Position numbers and translations under genes: made by a program. Below, piece by piece: positions 33,501 to 43,536 of a DNA stretch of 64,000 bases; position 1 is the stretch's first letter, and every line of letters starts with the position of its first letter. Source of the stretch: Exobasidium rhododendri (lineage: Eukaryota; Basidiomycota; Exobasidiomycetes; Exobasidiales; Exobasidiaceae); the NCBI GenBank assembly GCA_026210745.1, contig CP110632.1:2789001-2853000 (forward strand). Reading direction: 5' to 3'. The notes under the pieces were generated by a model. The model saw only the letters and a program-made list of their open reading frames with translations, was not told where the DNA came from and did not search any database.

Positions 33501-34893
33501 TCCACTGCCGGCTCACATGGCACCTCGACCGAGTATTACGGATCTGCAGCTTCTTATGAGTTGCCTCAGTGCTGGCCAAGCCGATGTGGAGCGTGACATG
33601 GCCAGTGTAGCAGACTATCGACCATTGGCGACATACTACATGACGATACCTCTAGTCTCTGAAGTCTCTTCCGGACGAAGGTTCGAAACGTCCAAGCTGA
33701 GGGAGATCAGGAGGAGCATCGAGAGTGGTCAATTGGAAACGAGGGATGTGGATGCGTTTGCCATCGAGTTCCTCGACTCGGTGGTGGATCTGGCAAGCGA
33801 CTACATCGGAAACACGTTGATGCAGAAATTCTTCGAGCACTGCAGTGAGCAAGTCAAGACGGAGATGATACAGCACCTGGGTCCCCATCTTGCCATGACT
33901 GGCTGTCACAAGAATGGAACGTGGGCCGCTCAAAAGATTCTGGAGTGCTCACAGTCACCGGAGCAGATTGTCCTGATTTCTCAGCACCTGCGGCCCTATA
34001 TCCCGGGCTTGCTCCTCGACCAGTTTGGGAATTACGTCGTTCAATGTTGTCTACGCTGGCAGCAGCCTTCGAATGACTTCGTATTTGATGCCATGATCGA
34101 TCGATGCTGGGAGATCGCTCAAGGTCGCTTTGGTGCAAGGAGTATGAGAGCGTGTCTGGAGAAGGACAATGTCACGACTCAACAAAAGAAGCGTGTAGCA
34201 ATAGCTGTCGTCCTCAACTCGGTTCCCTTGGCAACGAATCCTAACGGATCCATCCTCTTGACTTGGCTTCTCGACACGCCGGGTTTGTCCAAGAGCTACC
34301 TACTCTTGGCACCCCGATTCGCACCTCATCTTACCCACCTCTGCACGCACAAGCTGGCGAGTACGCCAATCCTTCGCATCATCAATCAAAACTTTGAGCC
34401 GGAAGCAAGTCACGTCATCCTGCGATCTCTGTTTGAGAGTCGTCAAGATCTCACTCTGGAAGAGATTGTAATCGATCAGGTTCATGGGAGTCAATTCGTG
34501 ACAAAGGTCCTGGCCAGTCCGATTCTGACGGCTGAACAGCATGAACAGTACTCTCTACAGGTACGGTTGATCGTGGAGAGGCATAGACTGGTAGGAGTGC
34601 CTGCTTATCGACGGCTTTGCGAAGACCTGGGCCTGCTAGCTCCCTCTTTCAGCTCACCGATAGGAGCCGGACTGGGCCCTTCTTACCCCTCTTATCCTTC
34701 GGGTCAATACAGCAACAACAACAACAACAACAACAACAACAACGGCCTGGAAAAGGCCTTCTCAGCGGCGCCTGCCATGGCATCCCATCAATCCACGCTG
34801 AGCATCCGTGGCCCTCAAGATGCTTTCAATCCCTACAGCGACACATCCTCTGGTGCCTTCAAGTATCCCAACCCGTACAATCGAGGGACTTAG
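30553..34893 (+). CDS. Jsn1/Puf-like RNA-binding protein with two RRMs and PUF repeats
   Basis: Modelled as exons 30553-30756 and 30853-34893, about 1414 aa. The second exon is one open frame of 4 kb. RRM1 (about residues 630-712) has SLWVGNLD and GFVNFVDL. RRM2 (about 769-848) has ALWVGSVP and CGFVNFERV. PUF repeats cover about 1039-1311, with YIGNTLMQKFFEHC, NGTWAAQKILE, FGNYVVQCCLRW and GSQFVTKVL. This order is that of yeast Jsn1 (Puf1) and Puf2, which bind mRNAs for membrane-associated proteins. The N-terminal 600 residues are Ser/Gln/Asn-rich and probably disordered; a run of 11 Asn follows the PUF domain. The first exon encodes a hydrophobic helix (DIILGILLTTAAGAFYVATQS). It joins in phase 0 through the acceptor CTGCAG at 30852. 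Use of the acceptor 8 nt earlier would instead yield a separate 74-residue protein. Confidence 0.85.
34713..34745 (+). repeat. AAC triplet run coding polyasparagine
   Basis: A perfect AAC repeat inside the RRM-PUF gene encodes 11 consecutive Asn between the PUF domain and the C-terminal tail. Its length may vary between strains without shifting frame. Confidence 0.9.
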
Positions 34894-35308
34894 TAGATCA
34901 AAGCAGCTACAATTCATTCCTCTTCTCTCTCTATCTCTCTCACCTCTACCTGGAATCTTGCAACTCATCAGGCTCACCACATCTTTGCCTCAACCAGCAG
35001 CACCATCACTCTTTCTTGTCCAGCAAGAAACAAAAGTCAACAATCCTCTTCAACCAAGCCTACGTCCTGAAAAGCACACACAATCGTTGCTAGCACTTCA
35101 AAAAATAATCCTCACGACACCCGCTTTGCCACCTTAATCCTTCACTCTCTGTACTTCTTTCAATGGGTTGAAGTGTGCATACCCTTCGTCTTCTATGGGG
35201 CTGCCATTTACTTGTAAGGACGCTGAGAGACGTGGGGCTATGAGTACGTCTCGTCGTGCTCCCCCTCTTGTATACCTTTTGTTCTTTATTTAATACTACA
35301 TGTTATAG
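34894..35308. other. Convergent intergenic region
   Basis: 415 bp between the stop codons of the RRM-PUF and methyltransferase genes, presumably two 3' untranslated regions. A CT-repeat-rich patch lies at 34915-34945. No gene was seen. Confidence 0.4.
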
Positions 35309-36217
35309 TTATGCCACACTGCCACTGCCAGTCGATGCTCCGCAACGTTGTAAGAGGTAGAACCAATGGAAAACGGGAGGGGCATTCACGTTGACGCTGC
35401 CACTCGGTGCTTGGATTGGCTTCTTCTGCAGAACAGACCAGTAACGTCTCGAATAGCAGGCCGGATCGTTAAACATCTGGAAGCGTGTGTCCGAGTAGCT
35501 CAGTACTGCCCACAAACATCCTGCTTTGCTCAGAGCAGCGAGATGAAGAGCTACAAGATCCAAGGGGTCAATCGCTGCAGGTTTGTCGTCGCCATTGGTC
35601 TCGTTCAGAAATCGTGTCGTCTTTAGTAGTTGACATTCATCTTCATCACTCAGGGAAGCAAGGACTACATCGGGATTCGTCGAAATTGCATCGCTTGTAC
35701 TCTTGTCGAAGATGAAATCAATGTATCCCTCCTCGTTCAGGGCAGAACATGATGACAGCTCTTTCCAATTTCGAAAATCGAGACGAATGAATTGCATCCC
35801 TACTACATCCTCTTTTGAAGCCTGATTCTCACCGATCGAGAGAGCCTCTTGCGAGAAGTCAACATTGATGATCGAGCGTAGACTGCTTCTATCGCCGATG
35901 TAAAATTCCTTTGCTAAGCTCAGTGAGAGGTTTGAGGTGCCCACACCCAATTGCAGCACTCGAGGAAGAGGAGACCGTCCTTTTGTCTGCGTTGCTTCAG
36001 AGCCATCATCATTAGCCTTTTGACGTTGATAGTGACGAAAAGCTTCAAGAAGAATTTCACCTGATCCAAGCCACTCAAATGCGTCTGGTGTTACCTTGAA
36101 CTTTTCCTCCCAGTACTCTTCCTCGTCGTAGCAAGGACCCACTGGCTGCCTTCTCCCCGCCATCCGATTCTTCCTTGTGACATTGAGAGGTGTAGCTGGA
36201 TTAAGGTTGCTCCCCAT
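35309..36217 (-). CDS. METTL13/EEF1AKMT4-like methyltransferase
   Basis: A single exon from the ATG at 36217 gives 302 aa. The frame is open to 36301, but with no ATG further up. The opening EEEYWEEKFKVTPDAFEWLGS has the YW-x2-(R/K)(Y/F)-x-FEW(L) motif of the EEF1A lysine methyltransferase 4/METTL13 group. SAM motif I is RVLQLGVGTSNLSLSLA, then IINVDFSQEALSIG and YIDFIFDKSTSDAIS. In this group the substrate is a lysine or N-terminus of elongation factor 1A, but substrate choice cannot be read here. A short upstream exon (MSSHT..., donor GTGAGATTAT near 36270) is a possible alternative start. The gene is divergent from the RBM22 gene with under 200 bp between starts. Confidence 0.68.
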   Translation of the reverse strand: MGSNLNPATPLNVTRKNRMAGRRQPVGPCYDEEEYWEEKFKVTPDAFEWLGSGEILLEAFRHYQRQKANDDGSEATQTKGRSPLPRVLQLGVGTSNLSLSLAKEFYIGDRSSLRSIINVDFSQEALSIGENQASKEDVVGMQFIRLDFRNWKELSSCSALNEEGYIDFIFDKSTSDAISTNPDVVLASLSDEDECQLLKTTRFLNETNGDDKPAAIDPLDLVALHLAALSKAGCLWAVLSYSDTRFQMFNDPACYSRRYWSVLQKKPIQAPSGSVNVNAPPVFHWFYLLQRCGASTGSGSVA

Positions 36218-36409
36218 GGAGAAGTTCAACAGGGTAGAAAAGAGCAAAGCTTGAGAATTTATAATCTCACGTGTGGGAGGACATCGATTCAACAATTCCA
36301 AATTCTAATCCTTGACTGGAAGGCGACACTATCCGCTACAACTACTTACTGCCTCATTGCGCAGCTTGTCTCTCAACACCGTCCACCGAGAGGATTGAGA
36401 GTTGCGGCA

Positions 36410-37548
36410 ATGGTGAGTCGCACGCCCTTCTGCCTTCTCCCCACCGAGTTCTATTATCTGACACATTTCGTTTGCAGTCCTACGGCTTCTTGAATAAGCA
36501 GGATGGAGCAGGAGCAGGTGCTGAGGCGGCCGAAACACCGATTCTCTGCGAAACCTGCTTAGGTCCCAATCCATACGTTCGAATGTCAAAACAAAGCTTT
36601 GGAAAAGAGTGCAAAATTTGTGATCGACCATTCACAGTATTTCGATGGAACCCGGGCTCAGGAATGAGGTTCAAGAAGACGGAAATATGTACTACTTGCT
36701 CGAAGATCAAGAACGTCTGTCAAACTTGTGTGCTGGACTTGCAATACGGTCTACCTGTCCAAGTTCGTGACACAGCAATGGGAATAACGAAACAGGGACC
36801 ATCGACTGATGTGAATAAGCAATATTATGTGAATCATATGGAGAGTCAGTTGGAAGGGAATACGTCATTGATCGATTCTAGTGTGGGTGCTTCCTCGAGA
36901 GCGGGTCAAGATATATTGAAGCAGCTAAGCAAACAGAGGACAGATCCCATGGGTGACAAATACAGGAGGAATCGACCTCATCTGTGCAGTTTCTACGCCA
37001 AAGGGGAGTGCAACCGAGGCGACATGTGTCCCTTTAGACATGAATTGCCTGTGCAGAATGACTTAGCAAAGCAGAACATTAAGGACAGGTGAGTGGTCGC
37101 CTACAAAAAGTGTGCAGCGTGTCACAACTGATTCACCCGTCTTGGTCCCCTCTTCCTCCTGATCTTGTTTCCTCTATCAAGGTATCTGGGCAAGAGTGAC
37201 CCTGTTGCCAGAAAAATACTAGCAAGTACCGCAACGGAAGCTGGACTTGCCCCGCCAATCGACAAGACTGTGACGTCTCTTTTCCTGTCTGCTCTTTCGG
37301 AAACAATCGACGAATCGCACATCCGGACATTCTTCGCTCACTCCGTGCCTGGTCTTCGGAACGAAGCGATAAAGTCGATCACACTGGCTCGTGCCAGCAA
37401 TTGTGCGTTTGTCAACTTTGGATCCAGGGCTGCCGCTGAGATGGCTGCTGAGAGATGCGCTTTCAAAATGGAACTGGACGGAAAGGAGATTCGAGTTGCT
37501 TGGGGGAGAAGCAGGCCAGGCAGCAAAGCAAAGGAAGTTGCCTCTTGA
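36410..37548 (+). CDS. SLT11: Pre-mRNA splicing factor RBM22/Slt11 (Ecm2) family
   Basis: Exons 36410-36412, 36478-37088 and 37182-37548. The first exon contributes only the ATG (donor GTGAGT directly after it), and the second begins [10 protein letters not shown]. The product is about 326 aa. Zn-binding pairs are [50 protein letters not shown] zinc finger follows ([19 protein letters not shown]) and then a C-terminal RRM with TSLFLSAL and NCAFVNFG. This is the layout of RBM22, whose yeast counterparts Ecm2 and Cwc2 act near U6 and the catalytic centre of the activated spliceosome. Its presence fits an intron-rich genome. The one-codon first exon is notable. Confidence 0.92.
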
Positions 37549-37628
37549 TTTGAGAAGTAGAAAAATCTCATTTCCTTGTACAAGTACGTATTATAATAGC
37601 ATTCACACATTGATTCTCTTCCGTTGCA

Positions 37629-38630
37629 TCATTGCCCCTTTCGCGTGCCAGTTACTTTTGCAGTCGTCCTTTCTGCCTCCTCCTCGGTGCTTGGAAGGAA
37701 GGTGTCTCGGGCGATGCCAACCCACCAAGCAGCTCGAAAGGTGAACAAGACCAAAGTGATGAAGATGTTGCCGAACAGAAGTGAGTTCCACGCCTTGTAA
37801 TCGGCCAGTGCGACCAGCTTAGACGTAAAGTCGGCGAGGAAAGTGGTAGATGAAGAGGTAGATGGCGAAGGGAGGTAGTGAATGGTGAGTAGAATATGCG
37901 TCCCTGTGTGCGATACGATGAAGAGGGTCAGTCGGTGATTCAATGCCCAGTCAAGTCTAATTGTTTAGAGACGGCCACACTCACAGTCTGCCGCGCCTAA
38001 AACAAAAAAGAAAGCGTAGAGAACTCGTTCTTGAGAGATGGGACTATGTGAGAAGTGCCTTCGGATAAAGAAGAGCATGAGTGCCGAATTGAGGAAGATG
38101 AGGAAGTAGCCTGTAGTTCAATGGCGAAACGTGTAAGAAGGTTATCTCCCCTTTGTAGTGTCTTGAGTATAATACTTACAACTTCCTAATTGCGCCAGTG
38201 CCATCCTGGTAGGATCGGTCAGACTCGCTGACGCAAGCTTGGCCTCTGTATTGAAGCCTGTACTTTCTTGCGTGGCCACTTTCCAGAATGAGCTGACACT
38301 CTTGCGAGCAGCGCCCGTCACAGTAGAGGAAGCTATCTTGTCGAGGTATCCTGCCGGGATGAGTTCGGCATAGTAGCTGTAATGGAGTGTAAAAGTGAGA
38401 CCAAGTTCAGACTCCGGAAAAGACCTACTACTATTAATTTGCTTTTTTTTTCCTTTGCTCGCTCACTTTTCCTGGAAGTAGATGGCATAGATGACGCCTG
38501 CCAAGACGCTGATAGGCTCCAGTATCCCAAAGAAGACGTACCAATGTAGTGGGAACGAAGTCTTGACATGTGGAGATGAAGTCGATGCCATCTCTTGATA
38601 CAGGGGATCGGGGTGTGCGATGGGCTGCAT
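37629..38630 (-). CDS. DUF7704-like four-helix membrane protein
   Basis: Four exons, 38630-38467, 38376-38180, 38110-37985 and 37903-37629, give about 253 aa with consistent phases. The start MQPIAHPDPLYQEMAS leads into PLHWYVFFGILEPISVLAGV, the first membrane helix and the recognisable DUF7704 opening. Three further helices follow: ALAQLGSCYFLIFLNSALML, RVLYAFFFVLGAAD and a C-terminal one around LFGNIFITLVLFTFRAAWWV. The family is fungal and of unknown function. A nearer acceptor for the last exon would leave a 27-nt intron and break the frame, so the CACAG acceptor at 37904 was used. It is tail-to-tail with the RBM22 gene, about 80 bp apart. Confidence 0.7.
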
Positions 38631-39084
38631 TGTGATGTCTCCTTTCGAGGGAAGAGAGGAAGGATTAGGACGGTGTGTTGCACGGAGACCAGATCAAAAC
38701 GTCCTTTCTCCCGCTCCACTCTCGCGCGACTGATGCCATCTCTCGCGACCTTCTCAACGCGTGTTAGTCTACATACACACTCTAGGATGAGCTAGAATCC
38801 TCAAGCCAAGGAATCAAATTCTTGTATACTTTTGACGAAACAGGTCAAGGTCTGAAGAGCGGGGAACGGCGATGTATGCTTGAAGTGCGTAAAAAGGACA
38901 AGGAAGCCGCTGTGAGAAAGTATTGAGCAGCGGAACGAATCGAAGCGAGTGAATACAATGAATTGTTCAGATGCGGATCATGCCCATCGAGAACGAAACG
39001 TGTAAAACGGCCATCAGAGCAAAATTACAAGTAAGAAAATTGATTTGATGGTGAAGATGCAGAGAGCGTGCGATGGTAGGACGT
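38631..39084. other. Intergenic region
   Basis: 454 bp between the DUF7704 start and the P1 stop, both on the minus strand. No gene was seen; it should contain the DUF7704 promoter and the P1 3' end. Confidence 0.35.
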
Positions 39085-39981
39085 TTAGTCAAAGAGACCG
39101 AATCCCATGTCATCTAGAAAGCGGGGGAGGATTGTCAGTGACAATTCACGATCGTCGCCTCCCTCGACGTTTCATGTGGTGTACACTTACCGTCTGACTC
39201 CTCCTTCTCTTCCTCTTTCTTTTCTTCCTTCTTCTCTTCAGCGGGAGCACCACCGGCAGCGGCACCACCAGCAGCGGGGGCAGCAGCAACAGCAGCACCA
39301 CCAGATCCTGATCCAACGTTGGTCAACATGTCCTTGACATTCTTTCCATCGAGTGCCTTGGCCAAGAGGGTTGCCCAGATGGGCTCAATTGGGCATCCAG
39401 CAGCAGTGGTCAAGCTGACAATCTTGTCGCCCTAAGAAGGAAAATGGCCAAAGAAGAGCAGTATAAGCAATCGTGTCCGAGTCATGAAAAGTAGCAACAT
39501 GGACCATCAGACAGCAGAATGATAGCAACATAATGCATGCCGCCAGCTACAACACTTCCCGTCCGGTGCCAACTATTCTCCGTCGCGCCCCCTCGCTTCC
39601 GACGTCCCTTTCTTTGCCCTATCGTTGACCCCAATCGTCTTGCTTCGTCTAGCTCATCCAGAGACAGACTTCAGCCGTCTTGGGTCGCAATGAAGCGCGA
39701 CATGAGCACACGCTCCGACCCCTACAAAGGTAGTCATGGCCCTATCCTCCTGTTCAATGCCTTGGAATCCACCCTTTGTCCTGCTACAATTCTGCTGACT
39801 TGTGCTCGCATGCTCGCTACCAAATAATAGCACTTACAGTGATTTCAAGGTCTTCATCGGCGAGGATGAGAGCGGCGTAGGTGGCAGCGAGATCACTGAA
39901 CGAACGTGGATAGCACCAGATCAGTATGGTTGTTCGCCTTGCCCCTTCCAACAAATGAGGCGGCACTCACGGAGAAGCCAT
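39085..39981 (-). CDS. RPP1: 60S acidic ribosomal stalk protein P1
   Basis: Four exons, 39981-39971, 39895-39838, 39431-39191 and 39113-39085, give 112 aa. The protein starts [19 protein letters not shown] and continues [35 protein letters not shown], an Ala/Gly hinge, a Lys/Glu-rich segment and the invariant stalk tail [10 protein letters not shown] split over the last intron. P1 pairs with P2 on the ribosomal stalk and recruits translation factors. The first exon codes only three residues and two bases. The second intron is 406 nt, several times longer than others in this window. Introns near the start of ribosomal protein genes are common, but this length stands out. Confidence 0.95.
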
Positions 39982-41197
39982 TATGAGTCTTATGTCGGTG
40001 TGATGCGAATGACGGTCGAACCTTTAACTCGACCAGGTGTGATATCCTTGAGACTTCCCTAAGGCTGGCTTGGCTAGATTGAACCAAAGCTGAAGCTGCG
40101 GCGAGACTTAGTCCTACACGTGGCCTCTAAACAAGATCTGTCGATCCGTCAGATATTTGAATTACATAATCCAACGATCCCTTTGACGCGCACGCGGGTA
40201 CTATTTTAAGATGATCATTCTGTGCGAAAATCCTGAGTAGGGCCGGCAAGGTCAATTATATCTCTACAGGTGATAGTGATATGATTCCACTTCGTTTTGT
40301 TATCCCACCGTGCCTCCTTTCTAATTGCTACCGATTAAAGTTACAATTTGCGTACTGCGAGGGTGTCGAGGAATGGAATAAAAGAATAGTCATTGTGGCT
40401 GCTTCAACGATAAGTAGGGGGGTGTGAGCAAGCCAAGGCGTTTATTGAGTTTAGCTTGCGAGCCAGGAGAAGGCGGCACCTTTCCTATGCAGAAGCTATT
40501 CTCCCCCCTTTTTCCTTTACCATCCATTCTATACCCCCCCTCTCCAGCATCCAACAGAAACCGCACAAAATCACGTCCTCACTCAACATACACTCGCTTT
40601 TGACGTCCTGATCTCTCATCTCCTTTCTTCACTTCTCGCATTGCCTCTCTACCCCGGTGGCTGAGAGCGGCTCCGTAAAGGCACGGCACTCTTACCTTTT
40701 CAACTACCTTTTATAATTCCACGTACTCCCCAACGATTTGACATCTTAGATTGGCGCTCGGCTCCTTTCCCACTTTTCCAACACTTCCTCTTTTGCTGCG
40801 ACACCAGACAGCCATCATTAACTTGAAGGAGCTGGGATCTCTTCCTCAAAAGAGTGTCGCCTAACAACCTACGCGGTATTCTCTTTATCTTCAAGCTCTC
40901 TCTCCACTTCATCCTTTCGACATACGCCGTAAGGTCTCTTATTGTGAGTGAAGCTGAGTGGATGCTGGGCGTCTTCGATGGGTAGGCTGTGAGATTCAAT
41001 GCCCGTACGCACCAATCATGCGCCGCAAGTCGTGTCCCTTTATCCATATTTTGCTCTCATTGCTTGTCTGCTGACACGAATTTTCTTCATACTGTCACCC
41101 ATCGTCCCATTACAAACCCTTTCCTGGATTTCCCTCTGCCAATCTCTCTACAGCATTCATTTTACAGCATCCATTTAAAAGAAAACTTTCAGACACA
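39982..41197. promoter_or_regulatory. Divergent intergenic region between P1 and the sensor-like gene
   Basis: 1.2 kb with no accepted gene. C/T-rich runs (40490-40560 and 40600-40660, plus strand) and the long stretch before 41198 suggest the sensor-like gene has a long leader. A 115-codon minus-strand frame (40700-41047) has no family resemblance and looks like chance. Confidence 0.4.
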
Positions 41198-42970
41198 ATG
41201 CGTCCCTTTTTGCTCATGGCTTTCGGCCTCCTGCAAATGACGCTCACCAACGCTCAAAGTGACAGCGCCAGCCAACTTGTCGTCGATGCACCACAAAACG
41301 CACTGACTTGTGAAGCGGCTACAGTGGAATGGACCTGGTCCGGCTCACAATTCGACGCGGAGACAAACACTGTCAGCATAGCAGTGGAGATGACAGGGGA
41401 TGAATCTCGTCGACGTCGGTCGTTGGCCGTACCATCTCCCGTTCGTTTTGTCCGCAAGAGGAGTTCGATGCATGCTCGTGACACTGCTATAAATATCGCA
41501 GGTGGCTCCAATCTCCCTTTGAGTAGCGGCACTTGGACTTGGAATTCAGTAGGAGTTCCAGTCGGGACATACCGAATGGCTTTGACAGTCGAGAATATGG
41601 GTGTCACCGTCTACAGTGACACCTTTGACGTGACTGCAGGTCCGGACACTACCTGTTTGGGAACTTTGGGCACGTCATCCACTACAGTCTCTTCGACTTC
41701 AACTTCGTTGCCTTCTTCTACAAGTACGAGCCTTCTACAAACAGTTCCAACACAGAGTGCCGTTACGAATAGCAGCTCTTCTTCGACCGGCGCCACTAGC
41801 ACCAACCCTACTTCTTATACCACTCCCGAGAATCAAACCAACACTCAATCCTCATCTCATTCGCTTTCTTCGGGCGGCATTGCAGCTGCAGTCATCGTAC
41901 CCCTTCTTGCGGTGGGTGTACTGCTATGGCTGCTGTGCACTCGACGCCAAAAGAAACAAGTAAACGAAAAGAACCTCGGTGAATGGTCTGAAAAGTTCAC
42001 CGGCTTCTTTGCAGGGGTACGGAGTGGAAAAAGTGGCAGCGATGACAAGGGTCATCAAAGGCAGATCAGTGGACCAATCGACCCCGTGCATGCTGCTGGA
42101 CACTCCACTCACAATAAGTCAGTGACGCAACACATGCGACAAGCGGAAGTAGGAAACAGTGCAGCGACCGGCAAGGTAACAAGCGCACCAGAACACTGGG
42201 TTGACTTCAATCCAGATGTGCAAGATTCCGATGCTCAACTTGTCACTTCACAGCGAGTCAACGAGATGATCAAATCGAGCATGGAGGGGCCGAGCCGATT
42301 CTACCAACAAGGCGCAAACACCGCCTTGCGACAGAGTGGTGCAGACGACCGACATCTCACCTTGGAAACCGTATCGGATGGCAACTCCAGCCTGCCGTCA
42401 TACCTTCGAGACGCCGACTTTACTTCACAACACACTCATTCGTCCTTTGGACAGGAGGCAGACGGCGCTGTGCTTCAATCCGGCTCGTCTACAGCGGCGT
42501 TGGACAGAAGCTCATCGCAAAGAGGTGATACACCTCTAGTCAGGAAGGAATCGAAGATCCGACGAAAGCCTGCACCGACCTACTCAACATACACTATCGG
42601 TAACAATCAAGAGGCGTCTGCGTCCTCTACCTCCCTGGGTACTCCCGACGATGAGGATGCACTGAGTCCTTTCGCAGACATTCACCAGGTGTCTGATGCG
42701 ACAAATGCCACACAATCATTGTCAGCTTCTGGAGACCGAGAATACCTCGACGACAACCGAGCGTTGCCTTTGGAACTGCTCACCCCCGTCAACTCCTCGC
42801 GATCATTCCCAGTCAGCGTCTATTCATCAGTCGGTGGCGATTCACCAGCACCACGGACATTGCTCGAGACTCCTCGACAAGCATCAAGCGAAGACCAGGA
42901 AGAAAAGGAGAAGTACAAGCTCAGCGTTCAGTTGCCACATCAAGATCGTGGCTTTCGAGTCAGTTTCTAA
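41198..42970 (+). CDS. Single-pass membrane protein with Ser/Thr-rich ectodomain
   Basis: A single-exon gene for 590 aa. Residues 1-19 are a signal peptide (MRPFLLMAFGLLQMTLTNA). The ectodomain (20 to ~225) starts with a small beta-rich module: a CEAATVEWTWSGS strand and GTYRMALTVENMGV, with two Cys. A Ser/Thr-rich, probably O-mannosylated stalk follows. The membrane helix is about residues 226-247 (GGIAAAVIVPLLAVGVLLWLLC), and a 340-residue polar tail follows with charged, Ser-rich motifs. The plan is that of fungal cell-wall stress sensors or adhesins (Wsc/Mid2-like), but the ectodomain is not WSC and I cannot name the family. Basic sites RRRRS (about residue 73) and RKRS (about residue 89) in the ectodomain could be cut by kexin. 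Confidence 0.7.
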   Translation: MRPFLLMAFGLLQMTLTNAQSDSASQLVVDAPQNALTCEAATVEWTWSGSQFDAETNTVSIAVEMTGDESRRRRSLAVPSPVRFVRKRSSMHARDTAINIAGGSNLPLSSGTWTWNSVGVPVGTYRMALTVENMGVTVYSDTFDVTAGPDTTCLGTLGTSSTTVSSTSTSLPSSTSTSLLQTVPTQSAVTNSSSSSTGATSTNPTSYTTPENQTNTQSSSHSLSSGGIAAAVIVPLLAVGVLLWLLCTRRQKKQVNEKNLGEWSEKFTGFFAGVRSGKSGSDDKGHQRQISGPIDPVHAAGHSTHNKSVTQHMRQAEVGNSAATGKVTSAPEHWVDFNPDVQDSDAQLVTSQRVNEMIKSSMEGPSRFYQQGANTALRQSGADDRHLTLETVSDGNSSLPSYLRDADFTSQHTHSSFGQEADGAVLQSGSSTAALDRSSSQRGDTPLVRKESKIRRKPAPTYSTYTIGNNQEASASSTSLGTPDDEDALSPFADIHQVSDATNATQSLSASGDREYLDDNRALPLELLTPVNSSRSFPVSVYSSVGGDSPAPRTLLETPRQASSEDQEEKEKYKLSVQLPHQDRGFRVSF

Positions 42971-43536
42971 TCCCCAACACAGTCAAGCTGATCTTCACCT
43001 TTTCTCCGGGGGGCTATTGTACCACTACTTATATATCGCCGATCTCCTTGCACCTATCCTAGATCTCTCTTGTCTCATCCTCAAAGCAGAGCTGGCCCTC
43101 TCCCTACAACATGATGACTTGGTACGATTTACGACCTTCTATCTTCGTCCATCCCTTCTTGCTCCCTACTACCCTCCTTCGTGTGCTCTCTTGATGAGGC
43201 GTCACTCTATCTTGTGTCTAGCATAGATCACTCTTTATCAGCAGGCTTCTGCTAGAGCCTGGTCTCGCGACTACTACCAATTCATAGAATTCTATATGTC
43301 TAGAGAAGAGTGTGCCAGTAGCAGGTGGACCGGACTTTGTCCCGTACGAATGATCGCCTCCCATAATTTTAGCGCGCCAAGAATCCGCTGCCTGAGCGTA
43401 GATTCCTGTTTCCCCATATTACTGTCGCAAGAAAGCCTTTATATCTTAACAAATTTAGAGTCATCGTACAACTGAAGTCTAGACGTCGGACGAGCAGGGG
43501 TTAAATAGCTGTGCAGCCGTCTTCGATGTGACTGAG
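42971..43536. other. Intergenic region
   Basis: 566 bp between two plus-strand genes. A C/T-rich first half is probably 3' untranslated region; a small promoter follows. No gene was recognised. Confidence 0.35.

Noticed and set aside
37904-37984. Apparent frameshift in the DUF7704 gene
   Set aside because: It arises only if a nearer acceptor is used, giving a 27-nt intron. The acceptor at 37904 makes an 81-nt intron and restores the frame.
39537-39827. 96-codon plus-strand frame inside the P1 intron
   Set aside because: It lacks family resemblance and a promoter context. It lies opposite an intron and is best explained as chance, though the intron itself is worth a look.
40650-40740. tRNA-Ser/Leu-like stretch (CCCCGGTGGCTGAGAGCGG)
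   Set aside because: It has no matching acceptor stem, anticodon arm or T-loop consensus downstream.
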